Source of the DNA: Gallionella sp.
GTDB taxonomy: Bacteria; Pseudomonadota; Gammaproteobacteria; Burkholderiales; Gallionellaceae
NCBI GenBank assembly: GCA_024654105.1
Contig: JANLID010000120.1
Location: forward strand, 1 to 12,228
Length of the DNA stretch: 12,228 bases
Direction of reading: 5' to 3'
The notes below the pieces were generated by a model. That model did not search any database. It was given only the letters and a program-made list of their open reading frames with translations, and was not told where the DNA came from. The position numbers were made by a program, and so were the translations under genes. Position 1 is the first letter of the stretch; each line of letters opens with the position of its first letter. Shown piece after piece: positions 7,012 through 12,228 of the stretch.

Positions 7012-7758
7012 TCACACCCTGACATAGTCCCAGCCCTGATGTAGACGCTTGTTAATCTGCTCTACTGCAGAGGATGCAACCCCGGTATGTGGTAGTAGCT
7101 TCACGATTATGCCCTTTTTTTGCAACTTGCTAATCGTCTGGCTACACGCAAGATAATCCAGATTCGGGTACTTTGCTTGCATCAAAGCAATGCGCTTAGA
7201 AAAAAGCGACACATCTGATCTCAGCAAATCCATCCCGCCGGCATTGGCGATGATTTCAATCTTGACCTGACGATTTGCCCGTTTGTAGGCTTCCAGTAAA
7301 TTCTCAGTCTCATCCAGTGCGGTCTTGAGTCTGACCGGGTTGGAATTGCTGACATGAACAATGATGTTGCCTGGCTCTTCGGCGATGTTGATATTTTGTG
7401 CCGCATGGAACAGGTTCATGAGTTTAGGGTCGCTGTTTGCCCCCGAACTTGCAGACATTAGCCAGCCTGATCCCCAGCCCATCAATAGCAGGAGCATGCA
7501 AGCTGCCAGGCTGGGCATATTTTGTACATAAGAAGGCCGCCAAGGTGGCAGCTTCTTTACAGGAGACATTCTGTGGGCTGGCAACTGCTGGTAGGCATGT
7601 TGCACCACTTCCTTCATGCCGCGCAGTTCGCACACCCGTTCTTTAAGCGCGTCGTCCCGGCCGATTGCGTTAAATATTTCGCTTGTTTCATCCGGCTCAA
7701 GTTCATTATCGACAAAGGAATTAAGTAACTCATCAGAAATATATTGATTAGTCATCAT
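7012..7758 (-). CDS. Anti-sigma factor with membrane anchor and periplasmic DsrE-like domain
   Basis: The 248-residue protein has three parts. Residues 1-65 resemble a class I anti-sigma domain (ISDELLNSFVDNELEPDETS and following helices) but lack the HxxxCxxC zinc motif. Residues about 82-102 are one membrane helix. Residues about 131-248 form a periplasmic domain that aligns by eye with the DsrE-like protein at 8657-9103: NLLEAY/NLLAAY, VKIEIIANAGG/VEVEIVAYGPG, YLACSQTI/FSACAVTL, and a GWDYVRV/GYIYVKP end. C205 matches C104 of that protein. The ATG at 7758 overlaps the sigma stop as ATGA and follows AAGGAG by 6 bases, so the two are translationally coupled; the next ATG (7755) is an alternative. 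Role inferred: sequestering the adjacent sigma factor and releasing it on a periplasmic sulfur signal. Confidence 0.85.
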   Translation of the reverse strand: MMTNQYISDELLNSFVDNELEPDETSEIFNAIGRDDALKERVCELRGMKEVVQHAYQQLPAHRMSPVKKLPPWRPSYVQNMPSLAACMLLLLMGWGSGWLMSASSGANSDPKLMNLFHAAQNINIAEEPGNIIVHVSNSNPVRLKTALDETENLLEAYKRANRQVKIEIIANAGGMDLLRSDVSLFSKRIALMQAKYPNLDYLACSQTISKLQKKGIIVKLLPHTGVASSAVEQINKRLHQGWDYVRV

Positions 7759-8321
7759 ATGATTCTCCTTATTTGACTGACCTGCGCCGACTGTTGCGGA
7801 GCGAGTTCCTTCAATAGAGTCTTCAACGCCTGCCGTGCCCGGCATAAACGGCTCATGACTGTCCCGACCGGAATAGCCAGAATTGCGGCAACTTCAATAT
7901 AGGGAAATTCCTCCAGGTCCACCAGCGTCAGCACCTGGCGTTGCCCCATGGGAAGTTTAGCAACTGCGTCCCATACGCGGGAAACGAGTTGCGACCGTGC
8001 ATGTTCATCTTCTGGCGTGGTTTCACTGACGCAACGGTAATCCTCGAGTTCGTCAATATCTTCCGTCTCCCTGTGCTGGCGAAAATGGTCGCGCCAACAG
8101 TTGGCCAGGATACTGAATAGCCAGCCATTCAATAGCGCGGGATCACGCAACTGGCCGGCGTTCTTTAGTGCTTTGATCAGTGTCTCCTGCACCAGATCGT
8201 CAGCAAGCGCGGCATTGTGACTCCAGGAAAAGGCTACACGGTATAACTTTGGCCGAATTTGCTCCAATTGTTCCTGGAAGGTATTTGCGCCTGCACCGCC
8301 GAATAGGGAAAGGATACTCAT
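7755..8321 (-). CDS. ECF-type RNA polymerase sigma factor
   Basis: The 188-residue protein has the two ECF domains. Sigma2 is at about 20-88 (LYRVAFSWSHNAALADDLVQ with ETLIKALKN, then GWLFSILANCWRDHFR). Sigma4 is at about 122-172 (AKLPMGQRQVLTLVDLEEFP and a helix-turn-helix, IPVGTVMSRLCRARQALK). It directs core RNA polymerase to special promoters in the cytoplasm. It is followed with ATGA overlap by its likely anti-sigma factor. Upstream, on its own strand, is GGAATA-N16-CGTCAT, a pattern also found in front of the divergent dsrE-like gene, so it probably controls both. The ribosome site is weak (AGGTG well upstream, TAAAG adjacent), which may keep basal levels low. Confidence 0.93.
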   Translation of the reverse strand: MSILSLFGGAGANTFQEQLEQIRPKLYRVAFSWSHNAALADDLVQETLIKALKNAGQLRDPALLNGWLFSILANCWRDHFRQHRETEDIDELEDYRCVSETTPEDEHARSQLVSRVWDAVAKLPMGQRQVLTLVDLEEFPYIEVAAILAIPVGTVMSRLCRARQALKTLLKELAPQQSAQVSQIRRII

Positions 8322-8368
8322 CTTTACGCTACACCTAAAGATTCAACTTATGGTTAATCATCTCTATG

Positions 8369-8396
8369 ATGACGGAATAGCAGGCGGAAATATTCC
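8369..8396 (-). promoter_or_regulatory. Putative ECF promoter of the sigma/anti-sigma operon
   Basis: On the minus strand GGAATA (8396-8391), a 16-base spacer and CGTCAT (8374-8369) fit the usual ECF layout of a GGAA-type -35 and a CGTC-type -10. The expected transcription start would leave a leader of about 40 bases before the sigma ATG at 8321. The same 12 bases at the same spacing occur facing the other way at 8431-8458. Confidence 0.7.
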
Positions 8397-8430
8397 ATTT
8401 ATTTTTTCAGAATGCAGAAAAAAGTTCCAG

Positions 8431-8458
8431 GGAATAAAAGCCATTCTCCCAGCGTCAT
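8431..8458 (+). promoter_or_regulatory. Putative ECF promoter of the dsrE-like/porin genes
   Basis: GGAATA (8431-8436), a 16-base spacer and CGTCAT (8453-8458) exactly repeat the pattern of the divergent sigma promoter; the match extends one base to CGTCATC in both. The two -35 boxes are 34 bases apart, back to back. The predicted transcript has an unusually long leader of about 190 bases before the dsrE-like ATG. Confidence 0.7.
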
Positions 8459-8464
8459 CCTTTA

Positions 8465-8656
8465 GCAACATACTTGAATAACCTCAATTCAGCAATTCGA
8501 GGAAAAACACAAAATGATAATGCGCCACGCTCGTGGCGAGTTGTTATTTAACCTGGGAGGGCATGGAAAAATACAAAAATCACATGTGTCGTTAAGGGGC
8601 AGCAGCTTTGCCCGCAGGTATTCATCACCACATCCACCACATTCTGGAGACAACCG
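8465..8656 (+). promoter_or_regulatory. Long structured 5' leader of the dsrE-like mRNA
   Basis: The 8322-8656 gap contains the two promoters and this leader, and no convincing gene. The leader holds a perfect GC-rich hairpin, CGCCACG-CT-CGTGGCG (8523-8538), followed by a T-rich stretch (TTGTTATTTA). A second weak hairpin pairs GGGCA (8597-8601) with TGCCC (8609-8613). A ten-codon frame starting ATGGAAAAA at 8563 sits only 2 bases after GGGAGG and could be a leader peptide, but that spacing is poor. Attenuation or RNA-level control is possible; I recognise no known riboswitch. Confidence 0.4.
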
Positions 8657-9103
8657 ATGCTTAATTATTCTCGATCCATTTTTCTCGTCATGACATCTCT
8701 TTTCATGGTGTTGACCGCCACGCCCGCCGTGTCGGCAGAGGAGACCTTTGCCGATTACAAATATGTCCTGCACATCAGTGATATGGATCCATCCAAGCAG
8801 GAACTCATTCTGAACAATGCCTCGAATCTGCTGGCGGCCTATCAACCGGGTGCGGTGGAGGTAGAGATCGTTGCCTATGGCCCCGGCCTGCGCCTCATGT
8901 TTGCTGAAAACGTCAATGCACGGCGCATTGACTCGCTTTCCCAGAGCGGCGTGAAATTCTCTGCATGCGCTGTAACGCTCAAGGGCATGACAGCGCAACT
9001 TGGCTATGAGCCGAAGCTCAATCCGGGTGCCACTGTTGTGCCCGGCGGCATCGTGCGTATCGGCGAATTGGTCAAGAAAGGGTACATCTACGTCAAACCA
9101 TGA
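8657..9103 (+). CDS. Secreted DsrE-like protein (paralogue of the anti-sigma sensor domain)
   Basis: The 148-residue protein starts with a Sec signal peptide (hydrophobic residues 8-24, cleavage after VSA at 27). Its mature part is one DsrE/DsrF-like domain: YVLHISDMDPSKQE, NNASNLLAAY, VEVEIVAYGPGLRLM, SGVKFSACAVTL and IVRIGELVKKGYIYV. The single cysteine C104 lies where DsrE-type sulfur-transfer proteins keep their persulfide-carrying residue. Cytoplasmic DsrE passes sulfane sulfur to its partners; this version should act in the periplasm. GGAG lies 7 bases before the ATG. It is expressed divergently from the sigma/anti-sigma operon and 91 bases ahead of the porin gene, with no terminator between them, so the two probably form one transcript. 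A persulfide role is inferred, not shown. Confidence 0.88.
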   Translation: MLNYSRSIFLVMTSLFMVLTATPAVSAEETFADYKYVLHISDMDPSKQELILNNASNLLAAYQPGAVEVEIVAYGPGLRLMFAENVNARRIDSLSQSGVKFSACAVTLKGMTAQLGYEPKLNPGATVVPGGIVRIGELVKKGYIYVKP

Positions 9104-9194
9104 CACACGCTGTGACTTGGCCATTCATTCATTTTTCCAGAGTGCAAGCCCTGTTCAATTTACGCAACTATCATTAATTTAGAGGAGTAACAAA

Positions 9195-10532
9195 ATGGGA
9201 GTTAACAAATATTTCAAGCGCGCACTGATCAGCGCAGCCTGCACACTGGCTTTCGCCGCAGCGGGCACGGCCAATGCAGCCAACTGGCTGATGCTGCAGG
9301 GTACCGAAGATCCGGGCGCTTCTGCACGCGCTTATGTGTGGGGCTTTGTTCAGGCACAGTACTCGAAGGACTTTAGCAACGCCAATGCGGCTGGGCAATA
9401 CGTGCCACCAAAATTGCTTGGACCCGATCTGAATTCCCAGTCCGGTTTCAATGTCAACCGGGCACGGATCGGTGTACGTGGCACGGGTTTCCCGATTGAC
9501 AGCCAGACTAACTATTTTTTGCTGCTTGAGATGGGCAACAATGGCATCACCAATGGTGGCAATGCTTTTGCCAAATTGACCGATGCCAGTGTGACCCTGA
9601 ATCACATTCCGGGTGCACGTATCCGTTCCGGCCTGTTCAAGTACCCCGGCGCCGAGGAGGGGTTGCAGGCCATTCACGTGTTCGACTACATCAACTTCAC
9701 CGAAGTCACCAACGGCCTGCTGCTGGAGCGCTTCCCCAATCACGCCTATACGGCAAACGTAGCCGCCCAAACCCAGACCCAGTTGCAGACCGGCGGCTCC
9801 CTGAACGCCTTTAATGCGCCGGTAGGTGCCTTCCGCGATGTGGGTATACAGGTGTTCGATGCGTTTGATGTGGGCAAGGACTGGGAAGTTTCCTATGCCG
9901 CGATGATCGGCCAAGGCAACGGTATCGAATTCGACAATGTCGATGGAAAATATGACACCTACCTTTATCTGTCAGCCGAGAAGGAGTTCGGCGGCAAGGG
10001 ACCCCGTGTGGAGGGCTTGAAGTTCTTTGCCTGGAATCAGTCAGGTAAGCGCCTGCTGGATAATACGAATGATGCCATTGCCAATCCTGTTCTCTATAAA
10101 AGGGATCGCGTTGGCCTGGGTGTGAAGTACATGAAGAAGCCGTTCCGTTTTACGGCTGAGTACATCACCGCCGACGGTATGGTGTGGGTCGGCCCGGACA
10201 AGCCGACCTTCACATTTGCCAGTACCAACGGGGCTGATGCCAAGGCCGACGGCTGGTATATGGAAGGCGGCTGGTACATTCCGAATACAAAGTGGGAACT
10301 GGATCTGCGTTATGACATCATGGATCGTCTGAAAGGCCGTACCGATGAACACACGTTCACCAAATGGACCGTCGGCACACAGTATCACTTTAATCCCAAG
10401 ACACGCCTGACCGTCAATTACGAGGTTCGTGACTTCGAGTGCACCGCTGCAGGGACGCCTTGCACAAATGCCAACAAGAACTTGAATGGCGTGGGTAACA
10501 AAGTCGGCGTACAGGTGACGGCAGTTTTCTAA
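9195..10532 (+). CDS. Outer-membrane porin
   Basis: The 445-residue protein has a Sec signal peptide (cleavage after TANA at about 28). A beta-barrel-like pattern of alternating aromatic/hydrophobic and polar residues runs throughout, and the chain ends in VTAVF, the terminal phenylalanine signal for barrel assembly. It resembles general or phosphate-selective-type proteobacterial porins (ARIGVRGTGFPIDSQTNYF, GVKYMKKPFRFTAEY, WELDLRYDIMDR, TVGTQYHFNPKTRLTVNYE). Two cysteines (C416, C423) sit in a predicted external loop and may form a disulfide. GAGGAG precedes the ATG. The link to the dsrE-like gene suggests a passage for a sulfur anion, but the substrate cannot be read from sequence. A strong terminator follows. 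Confidence 0.88.
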   Translation: MGVNKYFKRALISAACTLAFAAAGTANAANWLMLQGTEDPGASARAYVWGFVQAQYSKDFSNANAAGQYVPPKLLGPDLNSQSGFNVNRARIGVRGTGFPIDSQTNYFLLLEMGNNGITNGGNAFAKLTDASVTLNHIPGARIRSGLFKYPGAEEGLQAIHVFDYINFTEVTNGLLLERFPNHAYTANVAAQTQTQLQTGGSLNAFNAPVGAFRDVGIQVFDAFDVGKDWEVSYAAMIGQGNGIEFDNVDGKYDTYLYLSAEKEFGGKGPRVEGLKFFAWNQSGKRLLDNTNDAIANPVLYKRDRVGLGVKYMKKPFRFTAEYITADGMVWVGPDKPTFTFASTNGADAKADGWYMEGGWYIPNTKWELDLRYDIMDRLKGRTDEHTFTKWTVGTQYHFNPKTRLTVNYEVRDFECTAAGTPCTNANKNLNGVGNKVGVQVTAVF

Positions 10533-10562
10533 GAACGAATATTTGTTGTAGTCTTCATGCGG

Positions 10563-10589
10563 CCCACCAGTTAATCTGGTGGGTTTTTT
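10563..10589 (+). terminator. Rho-independent terminator after the porin
   Basis: CCCACCAG (10563-10570) pairs perfectly with CTGGTGGG (10576-10583) across a TTAAT loop, followed by six T. It begins 30 bases after the porin stop and ends the dsrE-like/porin transcript. Confidence 0.92.
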
Positions 10590-10708
10590 ATAAGTATTAT
10601 TGAAAATCACTACCCAGCGCTGCTTGCAGGATATAGACTCCGAAGTATGTTCTTAGGCTGTGGAGTTGCGCTACGCTAACAATCACTATTTCCAGGATGA
10701 GGAACGCA

Positions 10709-11230
10709 ATGACCTTGTTTGATTCATACAGTTTTAAATGGTTATGCCTGCTGGCAGCGGCTATTGTGCTATCCGGTTGTGCCGGCATGGAAAGCAGCAA
10801 CGAGAGACAGTCCGGGCGCATCAAGATCATATCCGAGCCTGCCGGTGCTGTTGCCTATGCGGACGGCAGCGAGCTTGGCATCACTCCGCTGGAGATTGTG
10901 CCCGGCGATCACTTTCGCTCGGGTTTTGTGGGCATCTCCTACCGGTATAATGGCAAGCTCAGCATCAAGAAAGCCGGCTGCGAGACCTGGTTGACCGAGG
11001 TTGACGATGCTATCTTGGCCAAGGATGTACACGCCAAGCTGAAATGTGATCCTGATTTCAAGACATCATCTACTTCCACCCCTTCTGCTGGCAGCACATC
11101 AATGGTGAACTCACCGCCCAAGGATCAAATTATTGAACGGCTGGAGCGCATTGAGTCTCTGCATAAAAAGGGGCTGATCAGCGACGAAGAGTACAAACAG
11201 TTGCGGACTCGCATTATTGAGAAGCTCTGA
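10709..11230 (+). CDS. Lipoprotein with PEGA-like and SHOCT-like domains
   Basis: Two in-frame ATGs (10697 and 10709) are possible. I chose 10709 because GAGG (10699-10702) lies 6 bases upstream of it, giving 173 residues. A lipoprotein signal ends in LSGC (C24), so the protein is probably anchored in the envelope. Residues about 37-113 look like a PEGA-type beta domain (GRIKIISEPAGAVAYADGSE, LGITPLEIVPGD, LSIKKAGCETW). A Ser/Thr/Pro-rich linker follows, and residues 141-173 (IIERLERIESLHKKGLISDE, EYKQLRTRIIEKL) match the short SHOCT helical motif. Both domains are widespread and give no specific function. It stands between a terminator and another exported protein, all on the plus strand. 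Confidence 0.78.
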   Translation: MTLFDSYSFKWLCLLAAAIVLSGCAGMESSNERQSGRIKIISEPAGAVAYADGSELGITPLEIVPGDHFRSGFVGISYRYNGKLSIKKAGCETWLTEVDDAILAKDVHAKLKCDPDFKTSSTSTPSAGSTSMVNSPPKDQIIERLERIESLHKKGLISDEEYKQLRTRIIEKL

Positions 11231-11264
11231 CGTCAAAAGCATGACAGCTACCTCTGCTGAAATC

Positions 11265-11301
11265 ACCGCAGAAGAGCTTGAAAATTCATTGCGGTATTTT
11301 T
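11265..11301 (+). terminator. Weak candidate terminator after the lipoprotein gene
   Basis: ACCGCA (11265-11270) can pair with TGCGGT (11290-11295), followed by ATTTTTT. The 19-base loop makes the structure weak. It lies 35 bases after the lipoprotein stop and just ahead of the DUF302 gene's ribosome site. Confidence 0.3.
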
Positions 11302-11326
11302 TAATTAGATGCAGAAGGAGTGGACA

Positions 11327-11797
11327 ATGTTTCGAAGTGCACTGGCAGCAATGCTGCTGTTCGCTGGCTTAGCACATGGCGTCCTGGCGGCGGGCGATCA
11401 CATGGCTGTTTTTACCAAAGAGGGCAGCTTTGAGGACGTCAGGGACGCAGTCGACATGGCGATCACGGGTCAGGGGCTGGTGGTCAATAATGTTTCACAT
11501 GTGGGCGAGATGCTGGAGCGCACCGGCCAGGTTGTGGCGGGCGCAAAGCGTATCTTCCTCAAGGCAGAAGCTCTGGAGTTCTGCAGTGTCGTGGTGTCGC
11601 GCAATATGATGGAGGCCGACCCCGACAATATCGTGTTTTGCCCTTACATCATCACTGTTTACGTGGTGCCGGAAAAACCGCATGAAGTCAGGGTGGCTTA
11701 CCGAAAACCTCAGCTAGTGGGTTCCCAGGAATCTCAGAAGGCGCTTAAAGCGGTTGATGATCTTCTCTCCGGTATCGTCAAAGAGGCATTGCAGTAG
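11327..11797 (+). CDS. Exported DUF302-type protein
   Basis: The frame is open from an ATG at 11309, but the ATG at 11327 is 6 bases behind a strong AAGGAG, so it is chosen; it gives 156 residues. A Sec signal peptide (MFRSALAAMLLFAGLAHG, cleavage after VLA at about 21) leads a domain that resembles DUF302. Its features are FTKEGSFEDVRDAVDMAITGQG with NNVSHVGEMLERTG, then EFCSVVVSRNMMEADP and FCPYIITVYVVP with RVAYRKP. C86 and C105 are likely exposed to the periplasm. DUF302 proteins occur near sulfur oxidation and heavy-metal genes, but their biochemical role is not settled. A small CTGGC/GCCAG stem (11799-11817) follows the stop without a T-run, and the next gene remnant is convergent. Confidence 0.8.
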   Translation: MFRSALAAMLLFAGLAHGVLAAGDHMAVFTKEGSFEDVRDAVDMAITGQGLVVNNVSHVGEMLERTGQVVAGAKRIFLKAEALEFCSVVVSRNMMEADPDNIVFCPYIITVYVVPEKPHEVRVAYRKPQLVGSQESQKALKAVDDLLSGIVKEALQ

Positions 11798-11854
11798 TCT
11801 GGCCTAAGCGCTGCCAGCCATGCATTTAACGTGCGCAGTTCGTGCGGCACATCC

Positions 11855-12118
11855 TTACTTCTGCGGGCTTGATTCGGCAAGCTGCTGCTCAATCTGGTCG
11901 AGCGGCATCCAGCCCGGCTTCATGAAGCCGTATTCAAATATCAGTGTGGGCGTTGTGCTTATCCGGCGTTTTTTTGCAAGCAGGGAAAACTCACTTAATG
12001 CAGCGGTATCGCACTTCTTCTCCGATGTCGGTGTCACTCCTTCAAGCATCATATCCTCCCATGCCTTGAGTCTGTCTGGGGCGCACCACAGGGTACGATT
12101 TTTTCTTCTGAAAATCAT
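11855..12118 (-). pseudogene. Remnant of a DsbC/DsbG-type thiol:disulfide isomerase (C-terminal part only)
   Basis: The 87-residue frame matches the end of the thioredoxin-like domain of DsbC: RTLWCAPDRLKAWEDMM (C12), KKCDTA (C36, the usual partner in the structural disulfide), then ISTTPTLIF with the cis-proline position (P57), and a C-terminal LDQIEQQLAES helix. The dimerisation domain, the catalytic CxxC and the signal peptide are missing. On the coding strand a TAG stands in frame immediately before the ATG, and the bases beyond it are a GC-rich hairpin rather than coding sequence. The homology appears to start only at about residues 7-10, so codons 1-6 may be junction sequence. The gene was probably cut by a rearrangement or insertion and is unlikely to be functional. 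Confidence 0.7.
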
Positions 12119-12128
12119 CTAGCCGGCC

Positions 12129-12151
12129 CCCCACCGCCGTTGGCGGTGGGG
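12129..12151. repeat. Perfect hairpin, possible end of a mobile element
   Basis: CCCCACCGCC (12129-12138) and GGCGGTGGGG (12142-12151) are perfect inverted arms around GTT. There is no T-run on either side, so a terminator is unlikely. The hairpin begins 11 bases from the broken dsbC-like frame. Hairpins of this style mark the ends of IS200/IS605-family elements and REP units; no transposase is visible. The last 77 bases (12152-12228) hold a GGAGG at 12186-12190 but no gene I can support. Confidence 0.45.
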
Positions 12152-12228
12152 TTAAAGTGAGCGCCCGAACTTACTTAAACCCACAGGAGGCCGAAATAAA
12201 GTATAGCGGAATTGACTTACATTCGAAC

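Noticed and set aside
8374..8379. A third GGAATA, on the plus strand
   Set aside because: No CGTC-type element lies 16-17 bases downstream; it overlaps the minus-strand -10 element and is taken as chance.
8514..8693. 59-codon frame in the dsrE leader starting ATGATAATG with GAGGA upstream
   Set aside because: It runs out of frame into the dsrE-like signal peptide, has low-complexity Arg/Ser/Pro content and no recognisable features. It could be translated but I cannot support it as a gene.
8489..9124. 211-codon open frame on the minus strand opposite the dsrE-like gene
   Set aside because: It covers the dsrE-like gene and its leader, and its protein has no domain or signal features.
9174..9914. 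246-codon open frame on the minus strand opposite the porin
   Set aside because: It lies wholly within the strongly supported porin gene. Its protein shows no recognisable family, and it reads as the shadow of the porin's codon bias.
1..12228. tRNA, rRNA, CRISPR array, complete insertion sequence
   Set aside because: No cloverleaf, no rRNA-like segment, no regularly spaced direct repeats and no transposase frame were seen on either strand.

Overview
This window looks like chromosome of a sulfur-oxidising, chemolithotrophic proteobacterium, most likely a betaproteobacterium (Thiobacillus/Sulfuricella/Sideroxydans type). That placement rests on the soxXYZAB gene order, the c-type cytochrome machinery and the general protein style. 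It is an inference, because no rRNA or marker gene is present.

Layout. The left edge (2-781, +) is the C-terminal part of a CcmI/CycH cytochrome c maturation protein. It is followed by a small exported protein of unknown family (936-1607, +). Facing these is a minus-strand Sox cluster, in transcription order soxX (6808-6458), soxY, soxZ, soxA, soxB and a YeeE/YedE-type sulfur-compound transporter (ending at 1670). It encodes the periplasmic thiosulfate-oxidation core: SoxAX cytochrome, SoxYZ carrier and SoxB hydrolase. SoxCD is not in the window. A 19-bp stem-loop lies between soxA and soxB. SoxA is of the one-haem type and carries an unexpected lipobox.

Upstream of soxX on the same strand is a two-gene regulatory operon: an ECF sigma factor (8321-7755) overlapping by ATGA with a membrane-bound anti-sigma factor (7758-7012). 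The periplasmic C-terminus of the anti-sigma factor is a DsrE-like domain with one conserved-looking cysteine. Divergently transcribed is a secreted stand-alone DsrE-like protein (8657-9103) that is visibly paralogous to that domain, then an outer-membrane porin (9195-10532) ending in a strong terminator. The 335-bp divergent intergenic region carries two copies of GGAATA-N16-CGTCAT, one facing each way and correctly placed for the sigma operon and for dsrE. They read as ECF promoters and predict an autoregulated circuit. I consider this the most novel content: a sigma/anti-sigma pair with a sulfur-carrier-like sensor domain whose regulon includes a secreted paralogue of its own sensor, next to a sox cluster.

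The right part holds a PEGA/SHOCT-like lipoprotein (10709-11230), an exported DUF302-type protein (11327-11797), and a minus-strand remnant of a DsbC/DsbG-type disulfide isomerase (12118-11855). The remnant lacks its catalytic CxxC half and abuts a perfect 10-bp hairpin that may be the end of a mobile element.

Working model (inference): Sox enzymes oxidise thiosulfate in the periplasm, while the sigma/anti-sigma/DsrE/porin module senses a periplasmic sulfur species and adjusts the envelope response. The sox promoter itself looks like an ordinary sigma70 promoter and lacks the ECF motif.
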